Part shown: positions 45,891 through 56,550 of the stretch, piece after piece
Layout: every line of letters begins with the position of its first letter
Position numbering within the stretch: position 1 is the stretch's first letter
Source of the DNA: Scalesia atractyloides
Taxonomy: Eukaryota > Streptophyta > Magnoliopsida > Asterales > Asteraceae
Length of the DNA: 64,000 nt
Reading direction: 5' to 3'
Assembly: GCA_947069175.1 (NCBI GenBank)
Contig: CAMTDV010000003.1
Coordinates: forward strand, 83,136,014 to 83,200,013
Notes under the pieces: generated by a model
Told to the model about the DNA's origin: nothing
Seen by the model: only the letters and a program-made list of their open reading frames with translations
Database searches by the model: none
Position numbers and translations under genes: made by a program

Positions 45891-46587
45891 ATGATTCTTG
45901 TTCAATATTGAAGACAATTAATTCATAACATGAATATCGAATTCAAAACCGACGCGCCTATTTGCAGTCGTCGAAAATCCCGACTATCTCGCCAAGATTT
46001 GACGGTTTCTTCAGTTTTAACGTAAACTTTAACTATGACATCGGTTATAACCGACGTCTGAACCCGCGACGCAAGTCATAACCGCCAGAAAACGTAATGA
46101 CTTTGAATCAAGTCTGAAATCCGACTCTATACGTCTCGATTCCTCCTTATAAATTAACCCACAATCCACTGGTAGCCTTTTCGCTCAAAACCGCACCCTT
46201 TCTCGACGAAAATTCACTCGCCGGAAAATACCTGCAAATCGCCAGAAAACAGAGCTTTTCACCTTTGAGCCTTACTGAACCCCCAGAGCTCATACCGAAG
46301 CTACCCACACTCATCTCAAACTCCCTGAAGACTCTCTGCCGCAGGACACACGTCGCCGGAATAATCTGCCGTCACCGGAGTTTCGCCGGAGAAACAGAGG
46401 AGTCCAGTTTCGGTATATCTAACACTTAATCTTTCATTCTTTTTATTTATCTCACCTGTAATTAACTGAAACACACTAACGAACTTGATTAAATCTTCGA
46501 ACCAGTCGGACTTCCGTTTCTGGTTAAGTCTGACGAAGAAGACGAAGATTCGTAATATACAAGTATAATTTAAATCAAGATATAACT

Positions 46588-47174
46588 CGGGTTAGACACA
46601 CAGTCCAGCGGTGGACTGTGTGCACATTAAACACGCTTACGTCTCGAGTTCGATACATGTCCCACGCATACTCGCCTTAATAAAAATGTTCCTTTTTATT
46701 ACTGAACCGGATTCATTTCGCATAGATGTTAAATTTAATAAAAACCGGAATAATAACCAAGATAGACACACAGTCCAGTGGTGGACTGTGTGAATGTTTA
46801 ATCACAGGTTACGAGTTCGAGTCCGGACTACCGCACCGGTCCGGACAATTATCCAACTTTTTATATAAGGCAGAAATGAAACTATTTAGTTTGTATATAA
46901 GTATAATAAAAATCTGATTATTTAACAAGTTAGACACACAGTCCAGCGGTGGACTGTGTGTTAACTCAACCCACAGGTCCCAGGTTCGAGACCTGTGGAG
47001 AGGCAACGGTTCGACGCATTAAATCGTTTTTAAAAATAAACGATTTTCAGTTTAATTCAATTAGTATATAAATATAATTAAAAACATAAATATATCGGGT
47101 TAGACACGTAGCTCCGTTGGTAGAGCTGCGTGCACGCGAACGGGAGGTCTCGGGTTCGAGCCTCACCTGGCGCA
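46588..47174 (+). ncRNA. Tandem tRNA-like units (four) in LTR C
   Basis: Four units spaced 166-170 bp, starting near 46590, 46757, 46926 and 47096. Units 1-3 have CACACAGTCC/GGACTGTGTG with loop AGCGGT or AGTGGT. Their B-box-like pieces are GAGTTCGATA, GAGTTCGAGT and GGTTCGAGAC. Unit 3 has an ACAGGTC/GACCTGT stem. Unit 4 has CACGTAGCTC/GAGCTGCGTG and GGTTCGAGCC. The order and detail match the three units of element A, which has one unit fewer. Repeated in the right LTR at about 53655-54240. Confidence 0.7.
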
Positions 47175-48469
47175 AACAATTTCACAGCCTGACCGGTCAA
47201 CAAGTCAACGGTCAACGGTCACAAAAAAGTCAACTTTTTTTATTATTTTTATTTAATTATTTTATTTAAAAATCAATTAAATATACTTAAAGATAACATT
47301 TTTAAGGTTAGAAAATAGCCTTAAACTCACAAAAATATATCCAATCATCCTACAAAAATTGATTAATAAAATCCCATTATTTACCAAACCATTATGTTAT
47401 TATCTAGGTTAGTTTCACTCGTGGTTAAATCCAACTTCATGCGTATTCAACATCATCAACCGAACGCACCCAATGTGAGTGAATCTTACAACTCCCCTTT
47501 TTAATTACACGTTTTGGGGTGTGTCATGTGTCACAAAATTAACTCGTTTATTTAAACTCGTGCCATACCATATTGTGATCTAAACTTAGATTGTATATAT
47601 TGCTTGTAGTTATGTATTTCATTTTGTCAATTTATATGCAATTCATTTTATTAGGCCCATCAGTTCCTCGTGAGAGACGAGTTGAGTAACGCGCGCCTCA
47701 AAAGAAATCCATTATTGTTCGTGTGTGTATTATTTAGTTTATGTTGTTTGTAGTTATATATTTTATATTGTCAAGTTTATGCAAATCATTCATTAGGCCC
47801 ATCAGTTCCTCGTGAGAGACGAGTTGAGCAACGCGTGCCTCATAACGATCCATTATTTTTCATGTGTGCATTATTTAATATTAAATGATTGGTGTATAAG
47901 TTTACATCTATTTTTACTCATGTGTGGTTGTGCACTTTATTTTATTATCAATTAAATAAACTTGCTCAAATGTTTTCCATAGGATTCACTCGCCAACTTT
48001 TTGTTGATCCAAAAACCATTTTTACACATGATACAGGTGAACAGGATGAAGCAAGGAAAACATAGGAAATGCCTTAGAAGAAAACAAAGAAGCTTAGATT
48101 GATGTTAGGTCATGATGTAATTATGATTGTAAATTTCCCATTAAATTGTATTAATGAATATGAAACGTTATAATAAATGTCATGAGCTTTGATGATAACC
48201 CAATCATGCCCCGGTCACCTTTTCCGCTGCGGGTCGGGGTGTGACAGATTGGTATCAGAGCCATGACTATAGAGATATAGGATAGGTTATTAGACCCTTA
48301 GAGCCTATACTATAGTTGCCTAAATTTTAATTGTTTAGGTGGTTACATACAAACTTATGATGTTTATTTGTTTCATATTTGTTTATACTTACAGTCAAAC
48401 ATACATACTTACATACACATTCATTATACATATTTCAATGTTCATATATTCAAATCATCATCATACTTT

Positions 48470-48925
48470 TGTTATTCAAAGATTTTGTCGCAATTTTCAA
48501 ATCTCATCAAAGTAAGTTCTGCGACGGGCATGTAGTAACTGGAAGGGTACAAGTACCGGTAGTCGGAACGTCCTGTCTAGGTTGGCATTCGTATAAATCC
48601 AATATAACGGACCAGTTTGCCTACCTGGGGACTAACGATGAGAGTACGAAGGACCTATTAGGCCAAAGCATGCCACACCAAACGTCGTTCGAACTAACCC
48701 CACTTTGAGGTGTCACCGTGTCTACACCTGGACACATTCCGAATATCATACGTTATATACATATTTCTCGATTTTCTCCGGGTTTTAGTGTACGTAACCA
48801 GGCTAACACATGCGAACCATATGAAAAACCCGGTATTCATGGGGGCCCACATGATTACGAAGGTGAAGTATGGCGGCATGCAGGGCCTAATGACGAGCAA
48901 AGCCCAAGACATTCTATGGATGTAG
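48470..48925 (+). other. Conserved untranslated leader of element C
   Basis: Nearly the same as 10080-10530 in element A (for example TCTGCGACGGGCATGTAGTA and TACAAGTACCGGTAGTCGGA), unlike the far more diverged LTRs. A packaging function is possible but not shown. Confidence 0.5.
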
Positions 48926-49026
48926 TAGATTTATTTTTCTATATTTATTTGATGAATGTTCATTCCTAAATACGACCCATGATCCAAAAACATCCAACTC
49001 ATACTCATGATGCGTATTCCTTGTAG

Positions 49027-50412
49027 ATGTCTTCTAACCTCGCCCGTAGGAAGATGAGAGCAGGAAAAGCCCGCGAGCGCATTGCTGCCCTAATCGCTCA
49101 ACAAATGGCTGCCGTAATACCCAACATTGTAATCCAAGTCCAACAAGCACTTACCGCTAATCCTGTCAATCAAGAAGATCAACACGTTATCAACCCTTCC
49201 CCAAATACCACTAAATGCACCTACAAGCATTTCAAATCATGCGACCCTCCAAAATACAAAGGGACTGAAGGTGTCACTGCTCTCCTCCATTGGTTTGAAG
49301 AAATGGAGAACACTTTTCTAAATTGCGATTGCCCCGATGATCGCAAGGTGCGATATGCTACTGGTCGTTTATATGGAATAGCACTTACTTGGTGGAATAC
49401 AGAGAAGGCCAAACGAGGCGTTGAAGACGCTATGACTTTGACTTGGGAAGAGTTGAAGGAAATCATGACAAGACGGTTTTGCCCAAGGAGCGAAATCAAG
49501 AAATTAGAAGATGAGTTCTATTCGTTGAAGCAAAAGGAAGGCGACCACACCACATACAACAAAAGGTTCCTCGAGTTAAATCAAATGGTTCCCAACTTGT
49601 TCACTCCCCTCTACCGTTTGATCGAGCACTACATTTGAGGTCTTCCGTCAAAGATTCAGGACTCTGTAATAAGTACCACGCCTGCAACTTTGGAAGCAGC
49701 AATGGAGTTAGCTACAGAGCTCACCGAAAACCGAATCCAGAACGAAGACTTCAAGGAAGAGAAGAAGAAGGATAAGGCATCGACTGAAACTTCAAACTCC
49801 ACCCAAACCGAATCCCCTTCTCAAACCACTTTTAAGAGAAAATGAGACGGGCAACTTTTCGCTACTACCCAACGTAATCAACCAGTTTTACAAGCCATAC
49901 CCATCCAAGCTATCCCAATCACTCAAGTAGCACCCAACTCAACTTACCCAATTAAGAAACCATACCCTGGACCTCACCCTCGATGTAACACCTGTTTTTA
50001 ACACCATCCCCTTACCTTACCTTGTCGACTATGTGCAACTTGTGGACGCTATGGTCATTTGAGCAAGGTTTGCCGCACCCCTCAAAACCAAATCTCTCCC
50101 CCTACTCAAAACATGATCCAAACCTATCCTCAACCTCAATACCCCATGTTCCCATATGTTCGAGCTTGTTTCAATTGTCGTGACCCTACCCACTTTAGAA
50201 ACACGTGCCCTCGACTGGTTAACATCATAAACGCTCAAGCCCAATCAAATCCAGTTAACCAAGTAAATCAAGAAAACCCAATCACTAGGCCACCAGCAAG
50301 GGGAAGAGTTTTCAACATCAACGCCAATCCTGATGAAGATAATGACGGCCCAAACGAAACCACCCAACTAGTCCTCTTCACCGGAAATCAAGATTCAACT
50401 CAAATCGTTTAG
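49027..50412 (+). pseudogene. gag of element C, three in-frame stops
   Basis: ATG 49027 opens a basic N-terminus (MRAGKARERI). The capsid follows: CTYKHFKSCDPPKYKGTEGV, LHWFEEMENTF, GIALTWWNTEKAKRG and RRFCPRSEIKKLEDEF. Two zinc knuckles follow (CRLCATCGRYGHLSKVC and CFNCRDPTHFRNTC; C-to-R change in the second relative to element A's CFNCGDP does not alter ligands). The frame is constant to TAG 50410, with stops at 49636 (TGA), about 49843 (TGA) and about 50000 (TAA). This is retrotransposon_gag, which packages RNA. Not functional as read. Confidence 0.85.
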
Positions 50413-52671
50413 TTTTATGTTTTTCTTTATGTTTTAGAATTACATAGAACCGATCATAACTTAAGGATAAAGCCAATGAGAATTTGACAAGAATATGGTG
50501 GATACGCCGCTGGTACTTCCTATATATAAGTATTCTTGTCAAAGTCAAGGCATCAGGCGGTTATAATTCAGTCTGTTTGAGTGATTCCATGTATAACTGT
50601 TTGAGTGATGCTGAGCACAGACATTTTTCATTTTCAGTACATGCAATACGATCGGCTCCGTTTGATTGAGCCTTGATCGCACATACATTTTTCATTATCA
50701 GTATCATTGTTGTTGTGTTTGTTGTAGAGTCACATAGAACTAATCATACTTGCGGATAAAGTCAATGAAAATTTGACGAGAATTGGTGATACGCCGTTGG
50801 TACTTCCTAATAAAGTATTCTTGTCAAAGGATCGAGCATTATCAGGGGTTATGAGAGATTCCATGTATAAACTGTTTGAGTGATTTGTATATTATTTTCA
50901 GTACATGCAATACGATCGGCTCCGTTTAATGAGCCTTGATCGCACAGACTTTTTATTTATCAGTAATATACATCGCTCGTTATTGGCCTTACGACACATT
51001 TTCATTAGTATCTGTGTTGTTGTGTTGTTGTAGAGTCACACAGAACTAATCATAACTTGCGGATAAAGTCAAAGAAAATTTGACGAGAATATGGTGGATA
51101 CGCCGCTGGTACTTCCTATATATAAGTATTCTTGTCAAAGGATCGGAGGCATTATCAGGCGGTTATGAGAGGTTCCATGTATAAACTGTTTGAGTGATTA
51201 TTGTTTATTATTTTCAGTACATGCAATACGATCGCTCCGTTTGATTGAGCCTTGATCGCACAGACATTTTTCATTTTCAGTACATGCAATACGATCGGCT
51301 CCGTTTGATTGAGCCTTGATCGCACAGACATTTTTCATTATCAATATCTTGTGGTTGTTGTGTTTGTTGTAGAGTCACATAGAACTAATCATAACTTGTG
51401 GATAAAGTCAATGAAAATTTGACAAGAATATGGTGGATACGCCGCTGGTGCTTCCTATATATAAGTATTCTTGTCAAAGGATCGGAGGCATTATTAGGCG
51501 GTTATGAGAGGTTCCATGTAGGATTTAGTATGTTTTGGTTGAAGTTTGTTCATCATACATTTCAGTGTATTCAATTTCATCATTTATAGAAGTTGAGCTA
51601 TGTCTCACTTCCACAATGACTAACCTCTCCATCATAACAAACGAGAGAGGTACTGTCATCATTCAAACATGTATACTTTCAGAATTTAGACTCAAGTTGT
51701 GGTTGTTGTGTTGTTTATGTTTTATAGTCACATAGGACTAATCATAATTCACTGATAAAACCAATGAAAATTTGACGAGAATATGGTGGATACGCCGCTG
51801 GTACTTCCTATATATAAGTATTCTTGTCAAAGGATCAGAGGCATTGTCAGGCGGTTATGAGAAGTTCTATGTAGGATTTAGTAGTTTCTTGGTAACTAAT
51901 CATAACTTACGGATAAAACCAACGAAAATTTGACAAGAATATGGTGGATACGCCGCTGGTACTTCCTATATATAAGTATTCTTGCCAAAGGATCAGAGGC
52001 ATTATCAGGCGGTTATGAGAAGTTCCATGTAGGATTTAGTAATGTCTTGGTTGAAATTTGTGTTACATTCATATCATCTCGCCATTTAAAGAAATTGGAT
52101 TATGTTCTATTTCTACATAAAATAACCTCTCCATCATAACAAACGAGAGAGGAACTGTCACAAATCAAACATGTATGCTATCAGAATTGAGACTCAAGTA
52201 TTGTGTTGTTGTGTTTATTTATGTTCTAGAGTCATATCATAGAACCAATCATAACTTACTGATAAAACCAATGAAAATTTGACAAGAATATGGTGGATAC
52301 GCCGCTGGTACTTCTTACATATAAGTATTATTGTCAAAGGATTAGAGGTATTGTTAGACGGTTATGAGAAGTTCCATGTAGGTTGTAGTATTAGAAGTTT
52401 TGCTTTAGGATATAACCATATCCTTCCAAACATATCAAAACTCTTACGCATGATATCATATTTAGCGAATCAACTCTACTTATCAATATTTTCACCGAAG
52501 GCAACAAAAAGCGATTCCTGTAACAGGGTACTTAACCCTTACAAGGGACGTTACACGCCTCAAACAAAAAAACTTAAACTCTTACTCTTTTTCTAAGCAT
52601 GTAACTGTCAAACTAAACACCATCATTTTTAGTCAAATATATCACTACTTAAATTTCGGGACGAAATTTCT
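50413..52671 (+). other. 3' non-coding array of hairpin modules, element C
   Basis: Seven H1 hairpins (50484-50542, 50773-50826 degraded, 51080-51138, 51419-51477, 51772-51830, 51930-51988, 52279-52337). They are interleaved with at least four H2 hairpins (50649-50679, 50913-50942, 51230-51259, 51291-51321). CCTCTC/GAGAGG pairs lie near 51621-51650 and 52125-52155. Between modules, GCATTATCAGGCGGTTATGA and TTCCATGTA recur. Units repeat every 150-340 bp. Frames of 60-80 codons crossing them are products of the repeat. Confidence 0.8.
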
Positions 52672-52687
52672 AAAAAGCAGGGGATAC

Positions 52688-55311
52688 TGTAACATCCGTA
52701 AAAAACCGGATTTACCAAACCCGCTCCGTTTAATAACCGAACAACCAGTTTAAAATTTCGTGGCGTATTTAATGCCCAAAATAATTTTAAACAATACATA
52801 ATTAATAAGTATATTGGAATATATAATTTATTTTTGAAAAAGTATTAAAATTTGTGGTTTAAAAATAAAAGAAGGCTGCCGGGTTTCGAACCCGGGTCAG
52901 CCGAGTCAATCTGGTCAACAAAGCTTTAACACACACGCGCTCAACCACTGCGCCACTTATGATTCTTGTTCAATATTGAAGACAATTAATTCATAACATG
53001 AATATCGAATTCAAAACCGACGCGCCTATTTGCAATCGTCGGAAATCCCGACTATCTCGCCAAGATTTGACGGTTTCTTCAGTTTTAACGTAAACTTTAA
53101 CTATGACATCGGTTATAACCGACGTCTGAACCCGCGACGCAAGTCATAACCGCCGGAAAACGTAATGACTTTGAATCAAGTCTGAAATCCGACTCTATAC
53201 ATCTCGATTCCTCCCTATAAATTCACCCACAATCCACTGGTAGCCTTTTCGCTCAAAACCACACCCTTTCTCGACGAAAATTCACTCGCCGGAAAATACC
53301 TGCAAATCGCCGGAAAACAGAGCTTTTCACCTTTGAGCCTTACTGAACCCCAGAGCTCATACCGAAGCCACCCACACTCATCTCAAACTTCTTGAAGACT
53401 CTCTGCCGCAGGACACACATCGCCGGAATAATCTGCCGTCATCGGAGTTTCGCCGGAGAAACAGAGGAGTCCAGTTTCGGTATATCTAACACTTAATCTT
53501 TCATTCTTTTTATTTATCTCACCTGTAATTAACTGAAACACACTAACGAACTTGATTAAATCTTCGAACCAGTCGGACTTCCGTTTCTGGTTAAGTCTGA
53601 CGAAGAAGACGAAGATTCGTAATATACAAGTATAATTTAAATCAAGATATAACTCGGGTTAGACACACAGTCCAGCGGTGGACTGTGTGCACATTAAACA
53701 CGCTTACGTCTCGAGTTCGATACATGTCCCACGCATACTTGCCTTAATAAAAATGTTCCTTTTTATTACTGAACCGGATTCATTTCGCATAGATGCTAAA
53801 TTTAATAAAAACCGGAATAATAACCAAGATAGACACACAGTCCAGTGGTGGACTGTGTGAATGTTTAATCACAGGTCACGAGTTCGAGTCCGGACTACCG
53901 CACCGGTCCGGACAATTATCCAACTTTTTATATAAGACAGAAATGAAACTATTTAGTTTGTATATAAGTATAATAAAAATCTGATTATTTAACAAGTTAG
54001 ACACACAGTCCAGCGGTGGACTGTGTGTTAACTCAACCCACAGGTCCCGGGTTCGAGACCTGTGGAGAGCAACGGTTCGACGCATTAAATCATTTTTAAA
54101 AATAAATGATTTTCAGTTTAATTCAATTAGTATATAAATATAATTAAAAACAGAAATATATCGGGTTAGACACGTAGCTCAGTTGGTAGAGCTGCGTGCA
54201 CGCAAACGGGAGGTCTCGGGTTCGAGCCTCACCTGGCGCAAACAATTTCACAGCCTGACCGGTCAACAGGTCAACAAGTCAACGGTCACAAAAAAGTCAA
54301 CTTTTTTTTATTATTTTTATTTAATTATTTTATTTAAAAATCAATTAAAAATACTTAAAAATAACATTTTTAAGGTTAGAAAATAGCCTTAAACTCACAA
54401 AAATATATCCAATCATCCTACAAAAATTGATTAATAAAATCCCATTATTTACCAAACCATTATGTTATTATCTAGGTTAGTTTCACTCGTGGTTAAATCC
54501 AACTTCGTGCGTATTCAACATCATCAACCGAACGCACCAATGTGAGTGAATCTTACAACTCCCCTTTTTAATTACACGTTTTGGGGTGTGTCATGTGTCA
54601 CAAAATTAACTCGTTTATTTAAACTCGTGCCATACCATATTGTGATCTAAACTTAGATTGTATATATTGCTTGTAGTTATGTATTTCATTTTGTCAATTT
54701 ATATGCAATTCATTCATTAGGCCCATCAGTTCCTCGTGAGAGACGAGTTGAGTAACGCGCGCCTCAAAAGAAATCCATTATTGTTCGTGTGTGTATTATT
54801 TAGTTTATGTTGTTTGTAGTTATATATTTTATATTGTCAAGTTTATGCAAATCATTCATTAGGCCCATCAGTTCCTCGTGAGAGACGAGTTGAGCAACGT
54901 GTGCCTCATAACGATCCATTATTTTTCATGTGTGCATTATTTAATATTAAATGATTGGTGTATAAGTTTATATCTATTTTTACTCATGTGTGGTTGTGCA
55001 CTTTATTTTATTATCAATTAAATAAACTTGCTCAAATGTTTTCCATAGGATTCACTCGCCAACTTTTTGTTGATCCAAAAACCATTTTTACACATGATAC
55101 AGGTGAACAGGATGAAGCAAGGAAAACATAGGAAATGCCTTAGAAGAAAAACAAAGAAGCTTAGATTGATGTTAGGTCATGATGTAATTATGATTGTAAA
55201 TTTCCCATTAAATTGTATTAATGATATGAAACGTTAAATAAATGTCATGAGCTTTGATGATAACCCAATCATGCCCCGGTCACCTTTTCTGCTGCGGGTC
55301 GGGGTGTGACA
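52688..55311 (+). repeat. 3' LTR of element C
   Basis: 2624 bp, preceded by the purine tract AAAAAGCAGGGGATAC (52672-52687), followed by CTGAC. It carries the same tRNA-like series as the left LTR. Confidence 0.93.
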
Positions 55312-55817
55312 CTGACTGGCTCGAAGACAGGGTTCTTGAGTCCAGTTGGAGGATTCAAGAACTAGAGCAGAATCAGGCACCTGTACAGTACCCGCACCAG
55401 CACCCGGCCCCTCCAGCACCGGTAGAGGAAGAAGAGGAGGATCCAGAGGAAGACCCGGAGGAGGATCCGGAGGAAGACCCGGCTGTAGAAGCTGGAAACG
55501 CCGCGGAGGATGATGGCAACGATAGCGACTTGGGAGATGGAGACGTAGAAGACTGACTCGTCTCGTCAATCCCCCCCTTGTTTCCTTTAGTCTATTTATT
55601 TTCTACTTATGTTTGAACTTGAAATTTTATAATTAAACTGATATGTTTGGTTGGCATTTTGTGAGACGTTGCAATTTATTTAATCGAATGTTCCTTTTGA
55701 TTGTTTAATTTATTGGGTTGACATAATTTGAGGGATGATTTAAGTGTGGAGTATGATAACTATATTGGATATATATACTTATCGGTGTGTGTTTATGTTG
55801 TCTTGCGAAGATCTAAA

Positions 55818-56544
55818 ATGGCAACTGGACGTCGCCGAAACCTCAACATGACACCTGAAGAATTAGCCGCAATGATCCAAGAACACGTGAATGCTGCTCT
55901 GGCAGGTGTTCAAAACCCACCAGCAGGTAACCATTATTAAATTTTCATGTGAAAATCTAATAGTTGGGCTAGTAGACTTTCTCGCTGACTACCTATCCTC
56001 TGTCGGCAGGAGGGGGTCTTAACCCCTACAAGATGTTCCCCGATGCGAAACCGAGCAAACGGGTGCAGAAGGACCCATAGGACTGGTCCGTTGGATTGAA
56101 AAGTCTGAATCGATGTTCGAGATGTGCAATTACCTTGAGGCCAATAAGGTCAAGTATGTTGCCTCAACTCTGGAAGATGGGGCATTAACCTGGTGGAACG
56201 CGCAAGTCCAAATGCGTGGACTTATTGCTGCAAACGCAATGGCCTGGGCCGAGTTTAAGGCCCTAATCAAAGAGGAGTACTGTCCGCGGGACAGAGTTCA
56301 GCAGTTGGAGCAAGCGTTATGGAACCACAAGATGGTGGGATCTGAAATTGAAGCATACAAAGCGAAACATCATGATCTGATCTTCCTATGTCCCGATCTG
56401 GCTAACACCGTTGAAAAACGACTTGAGTTTTATCTTGGGGGTCTGGTCCCTGAGATCCAGGGCATGGTGATGTCTAGTAACCCTGCGACGGAACATCAAG
56501 CGATCAGGTTGGCGCACAAACTCACCGATAAGGTGGTGGAATAA
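55818..56544 (+). pseudogene. gag of element D, degraded N-terminal part
   Basis: ATG 55818 (MATGRRRNLNMTPEELAAMI) runs to a stop at 55938. Capsid sequence resumes in another frame at about 56065: GPIGLVRWIEKSESMFEMC, GALTWWNAQVQMRG, FKALIKEEYCPRDRVQQLE and FYLGGLVPEIQGMVMS, up to TAA 56542-56544. The pol frame continues in register after this single stop. Between the two parts, GT at 55927 and AG at 56009 could bound an 83-bp intron, but the joined frame meets a stop soon after, so decay is equally likely. Confidence 0.75.
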
Positions 56545-56550
56545 AGGAAG

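Larger units (their letters stand above)
45622..48246 (+). repeat. 5' LTR of element C
   Basis: 2625 bp, TGTAACATCCGTAAAAAACC...GGTGTGACA. It contains the opposite-strand tRNA-like piece, a TATA-like CTTATAAATT near 46147, four plus-strand tRNA-like units and two AGGCCCATCAGTTCCTCGTG repeats. Confidence 0.93.
45622..55311 (+). mobile_element. Element C: gag-only (TR-GAG-type) LTR retrotransposon nested in D
   Basis: 9.7 kb: LTRs 45622-48246 and 52688-55311, CTGAC duplications (45617-45621, 55312-55316), primer site at 48249, a leader like that of A, a nearly full-length gag with three stops, a long hairpin array and a purine tract. No pol. Same family as element A but clearly diverged in the LTRs. 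Its own LTRs differ at perhaps 15-25 places by eye, so it is older than A and, being nested, younger than D. Confidence 0.93.
45235..55556 (+). pseudogene. Extra ORF of element D (acidic, coiled coil), split by element C
   Basis: Part 1, 45235-45621 (129 codons), begins MSSSSSDKPLQPRAPG. It has a basic patch (TRSAARKRLALG), then a probable coiled coil (IRKQQEQLERMQETIKAQGW). Part 2, 55317-55556, starts in the same reading frame after removal of C and one CTGAC. It continues the helix, then has proline-rich and strongly acidic EEDPEEDPEEDP repeats before TGA. The total would be about 208 residues. It lies between the primer site and gag and does not look like gag. Its function is unknown. Without C it shows no stop, so it may have been intact when C landed. 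Confidence 0.6.

Noticed and set aside
55254..55316. Start of the 100-codon frame at 55254
   Set aside because: The first 21 codons read through the end of LTR C; only the part after 55316 belongs to element D's ORF.
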